Of a DNA stretch of 64,000 bases, positions 35,433-46,535 are shown piece by piece; positions within the stretch are counted from its first letter, which is position 1, and each line of letters begins with the position of its first letter. The position numbers were made by a program, and so were the translations under genes. The DNA is from Streptomyces anulatus (lineage in GTDB: Bacteria; Actinomycetota; Actinomycetes; Streptomycetales; Streptomycetaceae). Under the pieces are notes generated by a model. The model ran no database searches, was not told the DNA's origin, and saw only the letters and a list, made by a program, of their open reading frames with translations. Where the stretch lies: positions 124,001-188,000 of the forward strand of contig NZ_JOEZ01000008.1 in the NCBI RefSeq assembly GCF_000721175.1, written 5' to 3'.

Positions 35433-37367
35433 TCACTTCTCGAACACCAGCAGGGTCGACTGCTCCAGCTCTTCCTTGTCGTTGCTCGCGCTCACGCGCT
35501 CGCTGAAGATGAAGGACCGGTCGCCCTGGTAGACGACCTTGGCCGAGAAGAATCCGTTCTCGATCCGGCCGGCCGACTCCGGGTGCTGGAGCAGCGTCTT
35601 CGGTGTGCCGCCGGTCGGCGGGAGCGTCACGATGGCGCCGGCGGCGTCGTACTTCGGGCGCATGTAGAGCACCACGTCGCCGCCCTCCATGCCCAGCGGC
35701 TTCAGGACGCGCTCGGCCGGGGCGGGCGCCTCCCACTTGGGCTTTCCGGTGTTCAGGTCGAAGGCGATGACCTTGTTCGTCCGGGCGGTCCCGCTGGTGT
35801 CGTCCTTGGTCGCGATGTAGAAGGTGTTGGCGTCGGCGGCGACGCCGCTGCACCCTTCGAGCTTCTGGCCGAAGACCGCGAAGCCGCTCCCGCAGTCGGC
35901 GGTGAGCGCGTCGCCCCTGGCGGGCGAGAGCTGGGACCGGAGCTTGCCGCTCTCGGTGAGCGCGGCGATGGCGTACTGCTTCTTCTCCTCGTGGTCGAGC
36001 TTCACGACGAGCGGGCTGACCGAGTAGACCTTGCCGACTTCCCAGCCGCGCGGCGGCTGGTACGTCCACTTGGGCTTGCCGGTGACCGGGTTCAGCTCCT
36101 GGACCTGGTGCTGCGGGTTCTTGACGTCGTCGGTGCGGCAGTTGACCGCGGCGATCAGCTTCGCGCCGCCGGCGAAGGCGAAGGGCTTGCAGTTGCCCTC
36201 GGGGTTGCCGAACAGCTCCTTGCCGTCGCTGACCCGGTAGGCGTTGGAGTTGCTGGTGCGCCCCACGGTGACGGTGTCGCCGCTGATCGCCAGACCGATG
36301 TCCGACAGGAAGTCCCAGTTACCGTTCTTCTTGACCGTCTTCTTCCAGCCGGCCTTGCCGGTGTTGAGGTCGATCATCTGGAGGACGGAGCAGTTGGCCC
36401 GGTCCGTGGTGCCGTCCTTCACGCCGATGACGATCTTGCCGTCGGCGGTCGGGGAGGTGGGCGCGGCGCACACGTCGGCGGGGAGCGGCAGGGTCCACTT
36501 CTGCTTGCCGTCGGCGACGGAGTAGCCGGAGACGCCCCGGTACATGGCCTTGGCGATCACGTCGCCGGAGAACCAGGGGCCGTGGACGGAGGAGCCGTTG
36601 CGCGGCAGGTCGACGTCGTTCTTCTGGAGCCAGGCGACCTTCGCCTCGCCCGGCTTGCGCCCGGCGTTGAGGTCGTCGTCCGCCTCGCGGCCGTCGCCGG
36701 TGCCGTCGCCCGCGTCGACCGTGGGCGACTCGCTCGGGGGCTTGGGGTCGTTGCTGGTGGTGGCGACGGGCTTCTTGTCCTCGTCGCCGCTGTCGCTCAC
36801 GAGGAACCAGGTGCCGGCTCCGGCGGCCAGGACCACGGCGAGCGCCGCCGCGACGATGATGCCGGTCTTGCCCTTGAGGAACCCGCCACCGCCGGAACCC
36901 GGTCCGCCGGGGGCGGGGGCGCCGGGGTACTGCTGCTGCGGGTAGCCGTAACCGGGCTGGGGCTGCTGGCCGTACGGGCCGGGAGCCTGCTGGCCGTACG
37001 GGCCCGGGGCCTGCTGGCCGTACGGGCCCGGGGCCTGCTGGCCGTAGGGGCCGGGCTGCTGGCCGTACGGGCCGGGGGCCTGGCCGTACGGGCCGGGGGC
37101 CTGGCCGGGCTGCTGCGGGTAGCCGTAACCGGGCTGCGCCGGGGGCTGCTGCGGGTAGCCGTACGACGGGGCGCCCGGCGGGGGCGTCTGCGGCGGGCCG
37201 GCCGGGGGCTCTGCGGGGGGCGGGCCCTGGGGCGGCTGACCGGGCGGCGTCTGCGGCGGCTTGGCCAGGTCCGGCTGGTCCTGGGGCGGCTGAGGAGCTT
37301 CGTTCGGCGGCTCCTGCGGAGCCCCGAAGCCTCCCTGCGGCGGTTGCTGGCTGGGCGGCTGGCTCAT
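35433..37367 (-). CDS. Membrane-anchored PQQ-like beta-propeller protein (paralogue 2)
   Basis: A 644-residue paralogue of the neighbouring proteins. The N-terminal 190 residues include repeated PYGQQAPG units. The membrane helix is GIIVAAALAVVLAAGAGTWFLV, and the propeller has blades such as LNTGKPKWEAPAP and LNTGKAGWKKTV. Start taken at MSQPPSQQPP (37367), the form shared with paralogue 3; an upstream ATG at 37373 is possible. It lies 85 bases before paralogue 1. Confidence 0.84.
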   Translation of the reverse strand: MSQPPSQQPPQGGFGAPQEPPNEAPQPPQDQPDLAKPPQTPPGQPPQGPPPAEPPAGPPQTPPPGAPSYGYPQQPPAQPGYGYPQQPGQAPGPYGQAPGPYGQQPGPYGQQAPGPYGQQAPGPYGQQAPGPYGQQPQPGYGYPQQQYPGAPAPGGPGSGGGGFLKGKTGIIVAAALAVVLAAGAGTWFLVSDSGDEDKKPVATTSNDPKPPSESPTVDAGDGTGDGREADDDLNAGRKPGEAKVAWLQKNDVDLPRNGSSVHGPWFSGDVIAKAMYRGVSGYSVADGKQKWTLPLPADVCAAPTSPTADGKIVIGVKDGTTDRANCSVLQMIDLNTGKAGWKKTVKKNGNWDFLSDIGLAISGDTVTVGRTSNSNAYRVSDGKELFGNPEGNCKPFAFAGGAKLIAAVNCRTDDVKNPQHQVQELNPVTGKPKWTYQPPRGWEVGKVYSVSPLVVKLDHEEKKQYAIAALTESGKLRSQLSPARGDALTADCGSGFAVFGQKLEGCSGVAADANTFYIATKDDTSGTARTNKVIAFDLNTGKPKWEAPAPAERVLKPLGMEGGDVVLYMRPKYDAAGAIVTLPPTGGTPKTLLQHPESAGRIENGFFSAKVVYQGDRSFIFSERVSASNDKEELEQSTLLVFEK

Positions 37368-37418
37368 CAGCACGTCCCCCTTCGTGCGGTCCGGTGCCCG
37401 ATTCGGTCTCCCCCGCGA

Positions 37419-37446
37419 TTCCGAGAGGGGTCAATTCCCCTCGGAA
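37419..37446. promoter_or_regulatory. Inverted repeat upstream of paralogue 2
   Basis: Arms TTCCGAGAGGGG and CCCCTCGGAA around TCAATT form a near-perfect dyad about 52 bases before the start of paralogue 2. Two extra bases sit in the left arm. It may be a repressor site or a leader hairpin; it is not followed by a T-tract. Confidence 0.45.
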
Positions 37447-37603
37447 AGGAGCGAATCGGGCATGGCTTCCGCGGTGTTACGACAGTCGGGCGGGGCTTCT
37501 TTGTACCACCCGTCCGCCACCCGCCACCGGATCGGTCCACCCCCTGTTCCCAAGGGAGAACCGCCTTGTGATGCCCTTGTTACGCCCCGGACGGAGGTGA
37601 TGG

Positions 37604-39274
37604 TCAGTCACCGAAGGCGATGATCGTCCGCACGTCCATCTCTTCCTCGTCACTGTCCCCGCCGACGCGGCCGATGACGATCAGGGAGCGTCCGTCGGAA
37701 TAGCGGATAGCGGGCTCGAAGACGTGCTCGGCCGTCGCGGCCGACGCCGGATGCCGCAGGACCGTTCGCAGAGCGCCGCCCTGCGGTCCGAGCGCCATGA
37801 TGCCGCCGCCGGTCCTGGCCTTCGAGTCCGGCGGGCTGAGGTACAGCAGCACCTTGCCGTCCTCGACCCTCATCGGCTGCAGCGTCTGCGCGGGCGGCGC
37901 CGGCACCTTCCACTTGGTCTTGCCGGTGTCCAGGTCGAAGGCGACTACGGCGTTGGTGAACTCGCCGTCCACGTACTCGGGCTTCGTGGCGAGGTAGAGC
38001 GTGTCGGCGTCGGCGGCCGCACCGATGCAGTCGTCGAGGTTCTCGCCCTGCTCGCCGCACCGGACCTCGAAGTCCTCCTTGCCGGGGACGGGCTGAGCGC
38101 GGTAGGTGCCGTCGGTGTTCAGGAGCGCGATGGCCCACTTCGGCTCCAGCCCGTCCTGGCGCAGCGAGACTACCGGCGGGTCGACCGAGTAGAACTGGTC
38201 GATCTTCCAGCCCTTCTTGACCTTGTACGTCCACACGGTCCTGCCGGTGGCCGGGTCCATGCGCCGCACTTCCTCGTCGGGTGTGTCGTCGTCGCTCGGA
38301 GCCTTGCGGCAGTCGACCGCGGCGAGCGGGACGTCGCCGCTGGCGAAGCCGTACGGCTGGCAGAAGCCCGGCAGCCGGTCCCACAGATGCTTGCCGTCGC
38401 TGATCCGGTAGGCGTCGGTACGGGTCGTGCGTCCGACCGTCAGGACGTCGCCGTTGACCGCCATGACGATGTCCGACAGCCCGTCCTGCATCCCGGAACG
38501 GTCGAGCGTGGCGGTCCAGCCCGCCTTGCCGGTGGCCAGGTCGATCATCTGGAGCTTCTCGCAGGCCGCACCTTCGTCGGTGCCTTCCCTGATGCCGATG
38601 ACGATCTCGCCGTCCGCGCTCGGCAGAGTCGGCGAGGCGCAGACGTCGGCCGGCAGGCGCAGGCTCCACTTCTGCGAGCCGTCCTCGAGGGAATAGCCGG
38701 TCGCCGTGCGGTACATGGCCTTGGCCACGACGCCGCCCGTGATCCACGGACCGCGCACGGCGGCGCCGGCCGCCGGCACGTCCACGTCGTTCTTCCGGAC
38801 CCAGCGGACCTTGGCCTCGCCCTCCTTGCGGCCCTTGTTGAGCTCCGCGGCACCCGGGGCGGGCGTCGCCTTCGGGCTCGGCTCGGCGCTGGGCTGCTTC
38901 GGGGCGGTGCTCTCCCTCGCGACGGGCTTCTTGTCGTCGGCGCCGTCATCGCCGCCCACCGCGAACCAGACGCCCGTCCCGACGACGAGGACTCCGGCGA
39001 GCACGGCGGCGACGAGACCCGCGACCCGGCCCCGCGAGCGTCCGCCGGAGGGCTGGTGCTGGGGCCCCGGGTAGCCGTACGGCACGGTGGGCGGCTGCGG
39101 CTGCGGCTGCGGCTGCGGCTGCGGGTAGCCGTACGGCGCCGTGGACGGCTGACCGTACGGGCCGGGCTGCGGCTGGGGTTGCACGGGGGCTCCGTACGCA
39201 CCGGGCTGCGGTTCGTACGGAGCGCCGAAGCCCTCCTGCTCCCCCGGCCTGCCCTGCGGCGGCGGCTGCGACAT
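37604..39274 (-). CDS. Membrane-anchored PQQ-like beta-propeller protein (paralogue 3)
   Basis: A 556-residue protein, first of the three tandem copies in transcription order. N-terminal segment with GYPQPQPQPQPQ repeats (encoded by repeated GGCTGC units at about 39093-39125), membrane helix VAGLVAAVLAGVLVVGTGVWF, then a propeller (LATGKAGWTATLD, LDTGKTKWKVPAP). The propeller is closest by eye to paralogue 2 (both share KGRKEGEAKVRW / AGRKPGEAKVAW after the linker). The paralogues probably arose by duplication. Confidence 0.85.
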   Translation of the reverse strand: MSQPPPQGRPGEQEGFGAPYEPQPGAYGAPVQPQPQPGPYGQPSTAPYGYPQPQPQPQPQPPTVPYGYPGPQHQPSGGRSRGRVAGLVAAVLAGVLVVGTGVWFAVGGDDGADDKKPVARESTAPKQPSAEPSPKATPAPGAAELNKGRKEGEAKVRWVRKNDVDVPAAGAAVRGPWITGGVVAKAMYRTATGYSLEDGSQKWSLRLPADVCASPTLPSADGEIVIGIREGTDEGAACEKLQMIDLATGKAGWTATLDRSGMQDGLSDIVMAVNGDVLTVGRTTRTDAYRISDGKHLWDRLPGFCQPYGFASGDVPLAAVDCRKAPSDDDTPDEEVRRMDPATGRTVWTYKVKKGWKIDQFYSVDPPVVSLRQDGLEPKWAIALLNTDGTYRAQPVPGKEDFEVRCGEQGENLDDCIGAAADADTLYLATKPEYVDGEFTNAVVAFDLDTGKTKWKVPAPPAQTLQPMRVEDGKVLLYLSPPDSKARTGGGIMALGPQGGALRTVLRHPASAATAEHVFEPAIRYSDGRSLIVIGRVGGDSDEEEMDVRTIIAFGD

Positions 39275-39341
39275 CGGTGTACTCCCCCTCGAACGTACGG
39301 TCCCTGCCGCCCCGTTCTACCACCTGCCGCACCGGTCTCCG

Positions 39342-41159
<1,818 letters not shown>

Positions 41160-41307
41160 TTCACTCCTGTCCCGGGGGTCCCTGCGGCGAGGACCGCTCG
41201 ACGTACCAGAGTAGTCGCCGCGCGGGGTGCGATAACGTGCCGCGATCGATCATGGGGAGTAGCCCCAGGTCGGAGCGGTGCGGAAGACATCCGGGGTGGG
41301 GGACTTC

Positions 41308-42021
41308 ATGACGATGGCGCGTGGCACGGTACGGGGCCTGATACCGGCGGTCCTGGCGGCGGTGACGCTGGCCGGCTGTTCGTCGTCGGCCGGGGCGGGC
41401 GACGAGAGGCCGGGCGGACCGGCGGTCGGCAGCGCACCCGCGAAGGCGGCGGACGAGGCCGGGGCGGAGAAGACCGGGGCGGACGAGGCCGAGGCCGACG
41501 CCCCGAAGGTGGCGGAGAAGGGCGGGCGGGTCGGAGGCGCGGGTTCGGCGTGCGACCTGCCGGTGACCTTCGATACCGCCGCGCACTGGAAGCCTCGGGG
41601 GGCCTCGACGGAGCTGGACTCCGAGCTGGCCGAGGAGCTGGCCGACCTGACCGAGCAGGGCACCGTGAAGGTGGTCTGCGAGATCGACGCCAAGCCGGCG
41701 GGGAGCATCGGCTTCCTCCGGGTGTGGCAGGGCGAGGCGTCCGATGACGACCCGCGCGCGGTTCTGAAGGCCTTCGTGGCGGACGACCCGAACGCGAGCA
41801 AGGCCACCTACACGCAGGTGACGGCAGGTGCGCTCGAGGCCGCCGAGGTCGGCTACACCGTGTACAGCGAGCTGATGGACGAGTCGAAGAAGGAACGCGC
41901 CTTCGCCGTCACGACGCCCGACGGCCCGGTCGTGGTGCACCTGGGCGGGCTGGACTCCGAGGAGCACGCGCAGATGCTGCCGGCGTTCGAGCTGGCGAAG
42001 AAATCCCTGAAGCTCGGCTGA
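41308..42021 (+). CDS. Secreted lipoprotein, unknown function
   Basis: A 237-residue lipoprotein. Signal peptide followed by the lipobox LAGC at about residues 21-24. An acidic Ala/Glu/Asp-rich linker of about 60 residues leads to a globular domain (CDLPVTFDTAAHWKPRG ... HLGGLDSEEHAQMLPAF) common in Streptomyces surface lipoproteins. The ATG at 41308 follows a GGGGGA run; an earlier in-frame start at 41278 would lengthen the n-region. Divergent from the ABC-F gene. Confidence 0.85.
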   Translation: MTMARGTVRGLIPAVLAAVTLAGCSSSAGAGDERPGGPAVGSAPAKAADEAGAEKTGADEAEADAPKVAEKGGRVGGAGSACDLPVTFDTAAHWKPRGASTELDSELAEELADLTEQGTVKVVCEIDAKPAGSIGFLRVWQGEASDDDPRAVLKAFVADDPNASKATYTQVTAGALEAAEVGYTVYSELMDESKKERAFAVTTPDGPVVVHLGGLDSEEHAQMLPAFELAKKSLKLG

Positions 42022-42084
42022 CGGGTGTCGGTGCCGCTGGTGTCGCCCCGGGCGGTGCGGGGGCGGGGAGGGCTGCGGCGGCCC

Positions 42085-42225
42085 GGCACCCCGCCGGAAC
42101 CTCGGAAGCACGGCTTCCACGGCTACCGGTCCCGCCGCATCACCGACGAGCACCGGCTCATCCCCGAGGTGGTCGACGACGAGGTCCGCATCGCCGCCTG
42201 CCGCTACCACCACGGCCGCCGACTT
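42085..42225 (+). pseudogene. Remnant of a YoeB/Txe toxin gene (3' end)
   Basis: About 45 codons match only the C-terminal half of YoeB-type mRNA interferases: SRRITDEHRLIPEV and VRIAACRYHHG, where intact toxins end in RYHY. The N-terminal half and any antitoxin (YefM-type) gene are absent, and the frame runs on into unrelated sequence. The terminal Tyr, part of the active site, has become His. Clear relic of a toxin-antitoxin locus. Confidence 0.75.
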
Positions 42226-42782
42226 CCGGCCGCCCGCCCGCCCGGCCCCCGCCCCGCGCGCTCCACCAGCAGCCAGCCGCACAGGGTCATCGCGACGGCG
42301 GCCGGGGCGCTGACCGGAACCGCGATCAGCAGGGCCGTCCGGCCGTCCAGGAGGCCGCCGAAGCCGACCATGGACAGGCCCAGGACGCCGAGCAGGCAGA
42401 GCGTCGCACCGAGGGCCGCGAGCGGGCCGGCGCCGCCGGCTCCGGGGGTCGCCGGGGCCGGGCGTTCGAAGGGGCGGAAGGCCGCGACGAGCCCGGCGGT
42501 GAGGGCCGCCGCCAGCGCGATCCGCAGGGGGACCTGGGCCCACCAGGCGGCCGACGCGGGCTCGGGGAGCGGGACGTCGAGGGCGAGCATGGCCCCGTAC
42601 ACCCCGAACATCGCCGTGAGGTGCCAGAGGAACGCGGTCATCGCCACCCCGTTGGCCGCCACCACCGTGCGCCAGACCCGGGGGCGCTCCAGCAGGCGGG
42701 CGGCCGGGGCGCGGAGCAGTTCGACCGCGCCGACGAGCCAGAGGCCGTGGCAGAGCAGGGCGAAGCCGGCCGGCGGCTCGAT
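42204..42782 (-). pseudogene. Remnant of a membrane acyltransferase-3 gene (C-terminal part)
   Basis: About 190 codons on the minus strand encode only the last four to six membrane helices of an acyltransferase-3-like protein (for example VAANGVAMTAFLWHLTAMFG). The catalytic N-terminal half is missing. The reading frame has no credible start: it opens within the neighbouring secreted-protein remnant near 42782. Overlaps the YoeB relic at its 3' end. Confidence 0.7.
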
Positions 42783-42954
42783 GACCGCCTGCCCCGACGG
42801 CAAGCAGGGCTACGCCTGCACGTCCAACGGGCACCCCGTCGTCGACGGACAGTTCTGCGCGAAGGCCGACCGGGGCCGCACCCTCATGGCCACCAACCGG
42901 ACGATGGTCACCTGCTCCTACGACCCCAGCATCACGCCGTACCGCTGGCAGTGA
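42780..42954 (+). pseudogene. Remnant of a small Cys-containing secreted protein gene
   Basis: About 57 codons (ACPDGKQGYACTSNGHPVVD ... TCSYDPSITPYRWQ) resemble the conserved C-terminus of a Streptomyces secreted protein with three to four Cys. No signal peptide or upstream half remains, since the frame enters acyltransferase sequence. It ends 2 bases from the convergent ispE stop. Confidence 0.55.
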
Positions 42955-42955
42955 C

Positions 42956-43873
42956 TCACGGACGCACCGAGGCACCCGGCGCCGGCGACGCCGCCGGGCG
43001 TGCGTTGCGGCAGGTCCCGGACGCCAGCAGCGCGTCGGCGACCTTCCGGCCCGTCTCCTCGTCCGGGACCAGGAACGCCGTCGTCGGCCCGGATCCGGAG
43101 ACCAGCGCGGCCAGGGCCCCCGCCTCCGTGCCCGCGGCCAGGGTGTCGGCAAGGGAGGGGCGCAGGGAGAGCGCGGCGGGCTGAAGGCCGTTGCTCAGGG
43201 CTCCCGCCAGTGCGCCGGAGTCGCCGGAGCGCAGGGCGGCGAGCAGCGCGGGGGACGCGGTCGGTTCGGGGACCTCGACGCCGGCCGTGAGGCGGTCGAA
43301 CTCGCCGTACACGGCAGGCGTGGAGAGGCCGCCGTCCGCCACGGCGAAGACCCAGTGGAAGGTCCCGCCGACCTCGATCGGGGTGAGCTTCTCGCCGCGC
43401 CCGGTGCCGAGCGCGGCCCCGCCGACCAGGCTGAACGGCACGTCACTGCCGAGCTCGGCGCAGATCGCGAGGAGTTCGTCGCGGCTCGCGCCGGTCCCCC
43501 ACAGCGCGTCGCAGGCGACCAGGGCGGCGGCACCGTCGGCGCTGCCGCCGGCCATGCCGCCCGCGACCGGGATGTCCTTGGCGATGTGGAGGTGGACGGC
43601 GGGTGTGACGCCGTACCGCTCGGCCAGCGCGAGGGCGGCGCGGGCGGCGAGGTTGGTGGTGTCCAGCGGGACCTGGGCGGCGTCCGGGCCCGAGCAGGTG
43701 ATGCGCAGCTCGTCGGCGGGGGTGGCGGTGACCTCGTCGTACAGGCCGACGGCGAGGAAGACGTTGGCCAGGTCGTGGAAGCCGTCCGGGCGGGCGGCGC
43801 CCACGGCGAGCTGGACGTTGACCTTCGCGGGGACACGGACAGTGACAGCCGCAGCCTTGCTCACGAGACTCAC
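42956..43873 (-). CDS. ispE: 4-diphosphocytidyl-2-C-methyl-D-erythritol kinase
   Basis: A 305-residue GHMP kinase of the MEP isoprenoid pathway. Motifs: [20 protein letters not shown] at the start, ATP loop [38 protein letters not shown], and [13 protein letters not shown] near the end. Starts at a GTG overlapping the ksgA stop (GTGA). The ksgA-ispE order is conserved in actinobacteria. Confidence 0.95.
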   Translation of the reverse strand: MSLVSKAAAVTVRVPAKVNVQLAVGAARPDGFHDLANVFLAVGLYDEVTATPADELRITCSGPDAAQVPLDTTNLAARAALALAERYGVTPAVHLHIAKDIPVAGGMAGGSADGAAALVACDALWGTGASRDELLAICAELGSDVPFSLVGGAALGTGRGEKLTPIEVGGTFHWVFAVADGGLSTPAVYGEFDRLTAGVEVPEPTASPALLAALRSGDSGALAGALSNGLQPAALSLRPSLADTLAAGTEAGALAALVSGSGPTTAFLVPDEETGRKVADALLASGTCRNARPAASPAPGASVRP

Positions 43874-44772
43874 AGGGCCGCCTCCGGCTTGTCCTCGGCC
43901 GGTACGGGCGCCTCCGGCTTGTTCTCCGCGATCGCCGCGAACTCCTCCACCGTCAGCGCCTCCCCGCGCGCCTGCGGTGAGATCCCGGCGGCGACGAGCG
44001 CGGCCTCGGCGCCGGGTGCGGAGCCGGCCCAGCCGGACAGTGCGGCGCGCAGCGTCTTGCGGCGCTGGGCGAAGGCCGCGTCCACGACCGCGAAGACCTC
44101 GGCGCGGCTCGCGGTGGTGGCGATGGGCTCGGTGCGCCGGACGAGCGAGACGAGGCCGGAGTCGACGTTCGGGGCGGGCCAGAAGACGGTGCGGCCGATG
44201 GACCCGGCGCGCTTGACGTCCGCGTACCAGTTGGCCTTCACCGACGGCACGCCGTAGACCTTGTTGCCGGGGCGGGCGGCGAGCCGGTCGGCGACCTCGG
44301 CCTGGACCATGACGAGGGTCCGCTCGATGCTGGGGAAGCGCTCCAGCATGGTGAGCAGGACGGGGACGGCCACGTTGTACGGGAGGTTCGCGACGAGCGC
44401 GGTCGGGGCCGGGCCCGGCAGTTCCCTGACCTGCATGGCGTCGGAGTGCACCAGGGCGAAGCGGTCGGCGCGCTCCGGCATCCGGGCCTGGACAGTGGCG
44501 GGCAGGGCGGCCGCGAGCACGTCGTCGATCTCGACCGCGACCACCCGGTCCGCCGCCTCCAGCAGCGCCAGGGTCAGCGAGCCGAGCCCGGGGCCGACCT
44601 CGACGACGGTGTCGTCCGGGCGGACCTCGGCCGTGCGCACGATGCGGCGGACGGTGTTGGCGTCGATGACGAAGTTCTGACCGCGCTGCTTGGTGGGGCG
44701 GACCCCCAGCTTGGCGGCCAGGTCGCGGATGTCTGCGGGGCCCAGGAGGGCGTCGGGCTCTGTGCTGCTCAC
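43870..44772 (-). CDS. rsmA: 16S rRNA (A1518/A1519) dimethyltransferase
   Basis: A 300-residue KsgA/RsmA enzyme that dimethylates two adenines in helix 45 of 16S rRNA during 30S maturation. SAM motif [16 protein letters not shown], catalytic [11 protein letters not shown], and QRGQNFVID near the N-terminus. The C-terminus has a duplicated [17 protein letters not shown] tail. GTG start at 44772, which overlaps the TGA of a short upstream frame. Confidence 0.95.
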   Translation of the reverse strand: MSSTEPDALLGPADIRDLAAKLGVRPTKQRGQNFVIDANTVRRIVRTAEVRPDDTVVEVGPGLGSLTLALLEAADRVVAVEIDDVLAAALPATVQARMPERADRFALVHSDAMQVRELPGPAPTALVANLPYNVAVPVLLTMLERFPSIERTLVMVQAEVADRLAARPGNKVYGVPSVKANWYADVKRAGSIGRTVFWPAPNVDSGLVSLVRRTEPIATTASRAEVFAVVDAAFAQRRKTLRAALSGWAGSAPGAEAALVAAGISPQARGEALTVEEFAAIAENKPEAPVPAEDKPEAAL

Positions 44773-45197
44773 CCGGTAAGCCTACGGCCGCAGTGGGGCC
44801 ACGGACTCGCCCCCCGGAGCACGTACAGCTTCTTCGCCCGGTACGTCTGCTCGGCGGCCGGTGCGTCCTGGGGCGCGGCGCTCGGCGGCCCGCCCGGCGC
44901 CGGCGCGGGTGGGCCCCTGCCGGGGCACCTCGGGCGGCGGGCCGGCGAGCGGGGTGTCCACGACGGTCGGGGCGTGGGCGCCGGGGCCCGCCGCCCACGC
45001 CCCGTCGGCCAGGGTCAGCTGGTCGTGGAACGCGCCGAGGCGCCTGTCCTGCGAAATGCTCACGCCGCTCCTGAAGATCCGCCGGTGCCGAAGATCCGCC
45101 CACGCCACCCCGTCGTGCGCGGGGACGATAGCGGAGCTTCGGTCACTCTCCAAAGCGACCCGGCTGCACGGAGTGTCCGTGAAGGTCCGGCCGGCGG
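44773..45197. other. 425-bp gap where rpfB is expected
   Basis: Between ksgA and tatD most actinobacteria carry rpfB (order tatD-rpfB-ksgA-ispE). Here I find no resuscitation-promoting-factor, G5 or LysM-like sequence. On the minus strand there are only short frames; one ends PAAEQTYRAKKLYVLRG ... [10 protein letters not shown] and its TGA overlaps the ksgA GTG, while another (45153-44782) starts MESDRSSAIVPAHDG. These could be pieces of a decayed gene, but neither is convincing as an intact protein. Confidence 0.55.
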
Positions 45198-46064
45198 TCA
45201 GAAGTCGAACGCCCGCGCGGTGTTGTCGTAGATCGCGGCGGCCAGCACGTCCTCGTCCAGGCCCTTCACCTCGGCCATGGCACGGAGGGTGACCGGAACG
45301 AGGTACGGCGCGTTGGGCCGTCCCCGATACGGGGCGGGGGTGAGGAAGGGGGCGTCCGTCTCGACGAGTACCAGCTCGGCGGGGGCGACGGCCAGGGCGT
45401 CCCGCAACGGCTGGGCGTTCTTGAAGGTCACGTTCCCCGCGAAGGACATGAAGTACCCGGCCCGCGCGCAGATCCGGGCCATGTCGGCGTCGCCGGAGTA
45501 GCAGTGGAACACGGTCCGCTCGGGTGCGCCCGCGTCCGCCAGGACCCGCAGCACGTCCGCGTGCGCGTCCCGGTCGTGGATGACCAGGGCCTTGCCGTGC
45601 CGCTTGGCGATCTCGATGTGGGCCCGGAAGGACTCCTCCTGGGCGGCGACGCCCTCGGGGCCGGTGCGGAAGAAGTCCAGGCCCGTCTCGCCGACCCCGC
45701 GCACGTGGTCGAGGGCGGCCAGCGCGTCGATCTCCGCCAGCGCGTCGTCCAGCGCCGCCTTGCCGCCGGGCTCCCGCGCACCCTGCCTCGCGGTGCCGTC
45801 CGGGTCGCCGTGGACGATGCGCGGGGCCTCGTTGGGGTGCAGGGCGACCGAGGCGTGGACGGCGGGGTGGGTGGCCGCGGTGTCGGCGGCCCAGCGGGAG
45901 CCGGCCACGTCGCAGCCCACCTGGACGACGGCCGTCACGTTCACCGCGGCGGCCCGCGCGAGGGCCTCCTCGACGGTGGCGTCCTGCATGTCCAGGTGGG
46001 TGTGGGAGTCGGCGACCGGAACCCGCAGGGGTTCGGGCAGCGGCGGGGCTTCGGTACGGCTCAT
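45198..46064 (-). CDS. tatD: TatD-family DNase/hydrolase
   Basis: A 288-residue TIM-barrel metal-dependent hydrolase of the TatD family (3'-5' DNase/RNase activity in characterised members). Metal ligands in VADSHTHLDM, GVGETGLDFFR, IHDRDAH, FHCYSG and VETDAPFLTP. An insertion of about 20 residues (GDPDGTARQGAREPGGK) lies after ALHPNEAPRI. The ATG at 46064 is chosen since the upstream extension is unlike the family. Confidence 0.94.
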   Translation of the reverse strand: MSRTEAPPLPEPLRVPVADSHTHLDMQDATVEEALARAAAVNVTAVVQVGCDVAGSRWAADTAATHPAVHASVALHPNEAPRIVHGDPDGTARQGAREPGGKAALDDALAEIDALAALDHVRGVGETGLDFFRTGPEGVAAQEESFRAHIEIAKRHGKALVIHDRDAHADVLRVLADAGAPERTVFHCYSGDADMARICARAGYFMSFAGNVTFKNAQPLRDALAVAPAELVLVETDAPFLTPAPYRGRPNAPYLVPVTLRAMAEVKGLDEDVLAAAIYDNTARAFDF

Positions 46065-46163
46065 GCCGACGATCGTACGAGGGTCCCGGGCGACCGTACG
46101 GGCGCCCCGCACCGTCGCCTCACCCGCGGAGGAACGCGTGCGTCACCTGCGGCGGCAGACGCG

Positions 46164-46535
46164 TCACCTGCGGTGGAAGGGGTGGAGCAGGTCGGCCGGC
46201 CGCCAGTGACGGGCCGGGGCGGCGGCGGCCGGCACCGCCCGGTCCTTCGCGGCGGACTCCGCGCCGCGCGGCGCCTGCTGCTTCCGCAGCAGCTCCTGGA
46301 CGCCGGCGACCCGCCCCGCCCGCATGATGCGCACCACTTTTCCGTCGCAGTTCGTGCAGGTGGGCGTGGAGAGCGGGGACGGCACGCGCTCACCGTCCGC
46401 CGTGTAGACGACGAACCTGTGCCCGTGGACGTCGACGTGGTGCTCTATCTCGTAGGACTGCTCCCAGCCGTACCCGCACTTCATGCAGGCGAAGGCATAC
46501 GCCTCATGGACCGTGGACGCTGCGATCTCGCTCAT
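46164..46535 (-). CDS. Zinc-ribbon protein of unknown function
   Basis: A 123-residue protein with two CxxC knuckles (FACMKCGYGW and PTCTNCDGK) separated by about 45 residues around VDVHGHRFVVYTADG; the C-terminal 40 residues are Ala/Pro-rich. A structural zinc ribbon is likely. Similar small proteins are common in Streptomyces, but I know of no function. Divergent from the serine-hydrolase operon. Confidence 0.82.
   Translation of the reverse strand: MSEIAASTVHEAYAFACMKCGYGWEQSYEIEHHVDVHGHRFVVYTADGERVPSPLSTPTCTNCDGKVVRIMRAGRVAGVQELLRKQQAPRGAESAAKDRAVPAAAAPARHWRPADLLHPFHRR

Noticed and set aside
44793..45074. Plus-strand ORF between ksgA and tatD
   Set aside because: Arg/Gly/Pro-rich shadow composition and no ribosome site.
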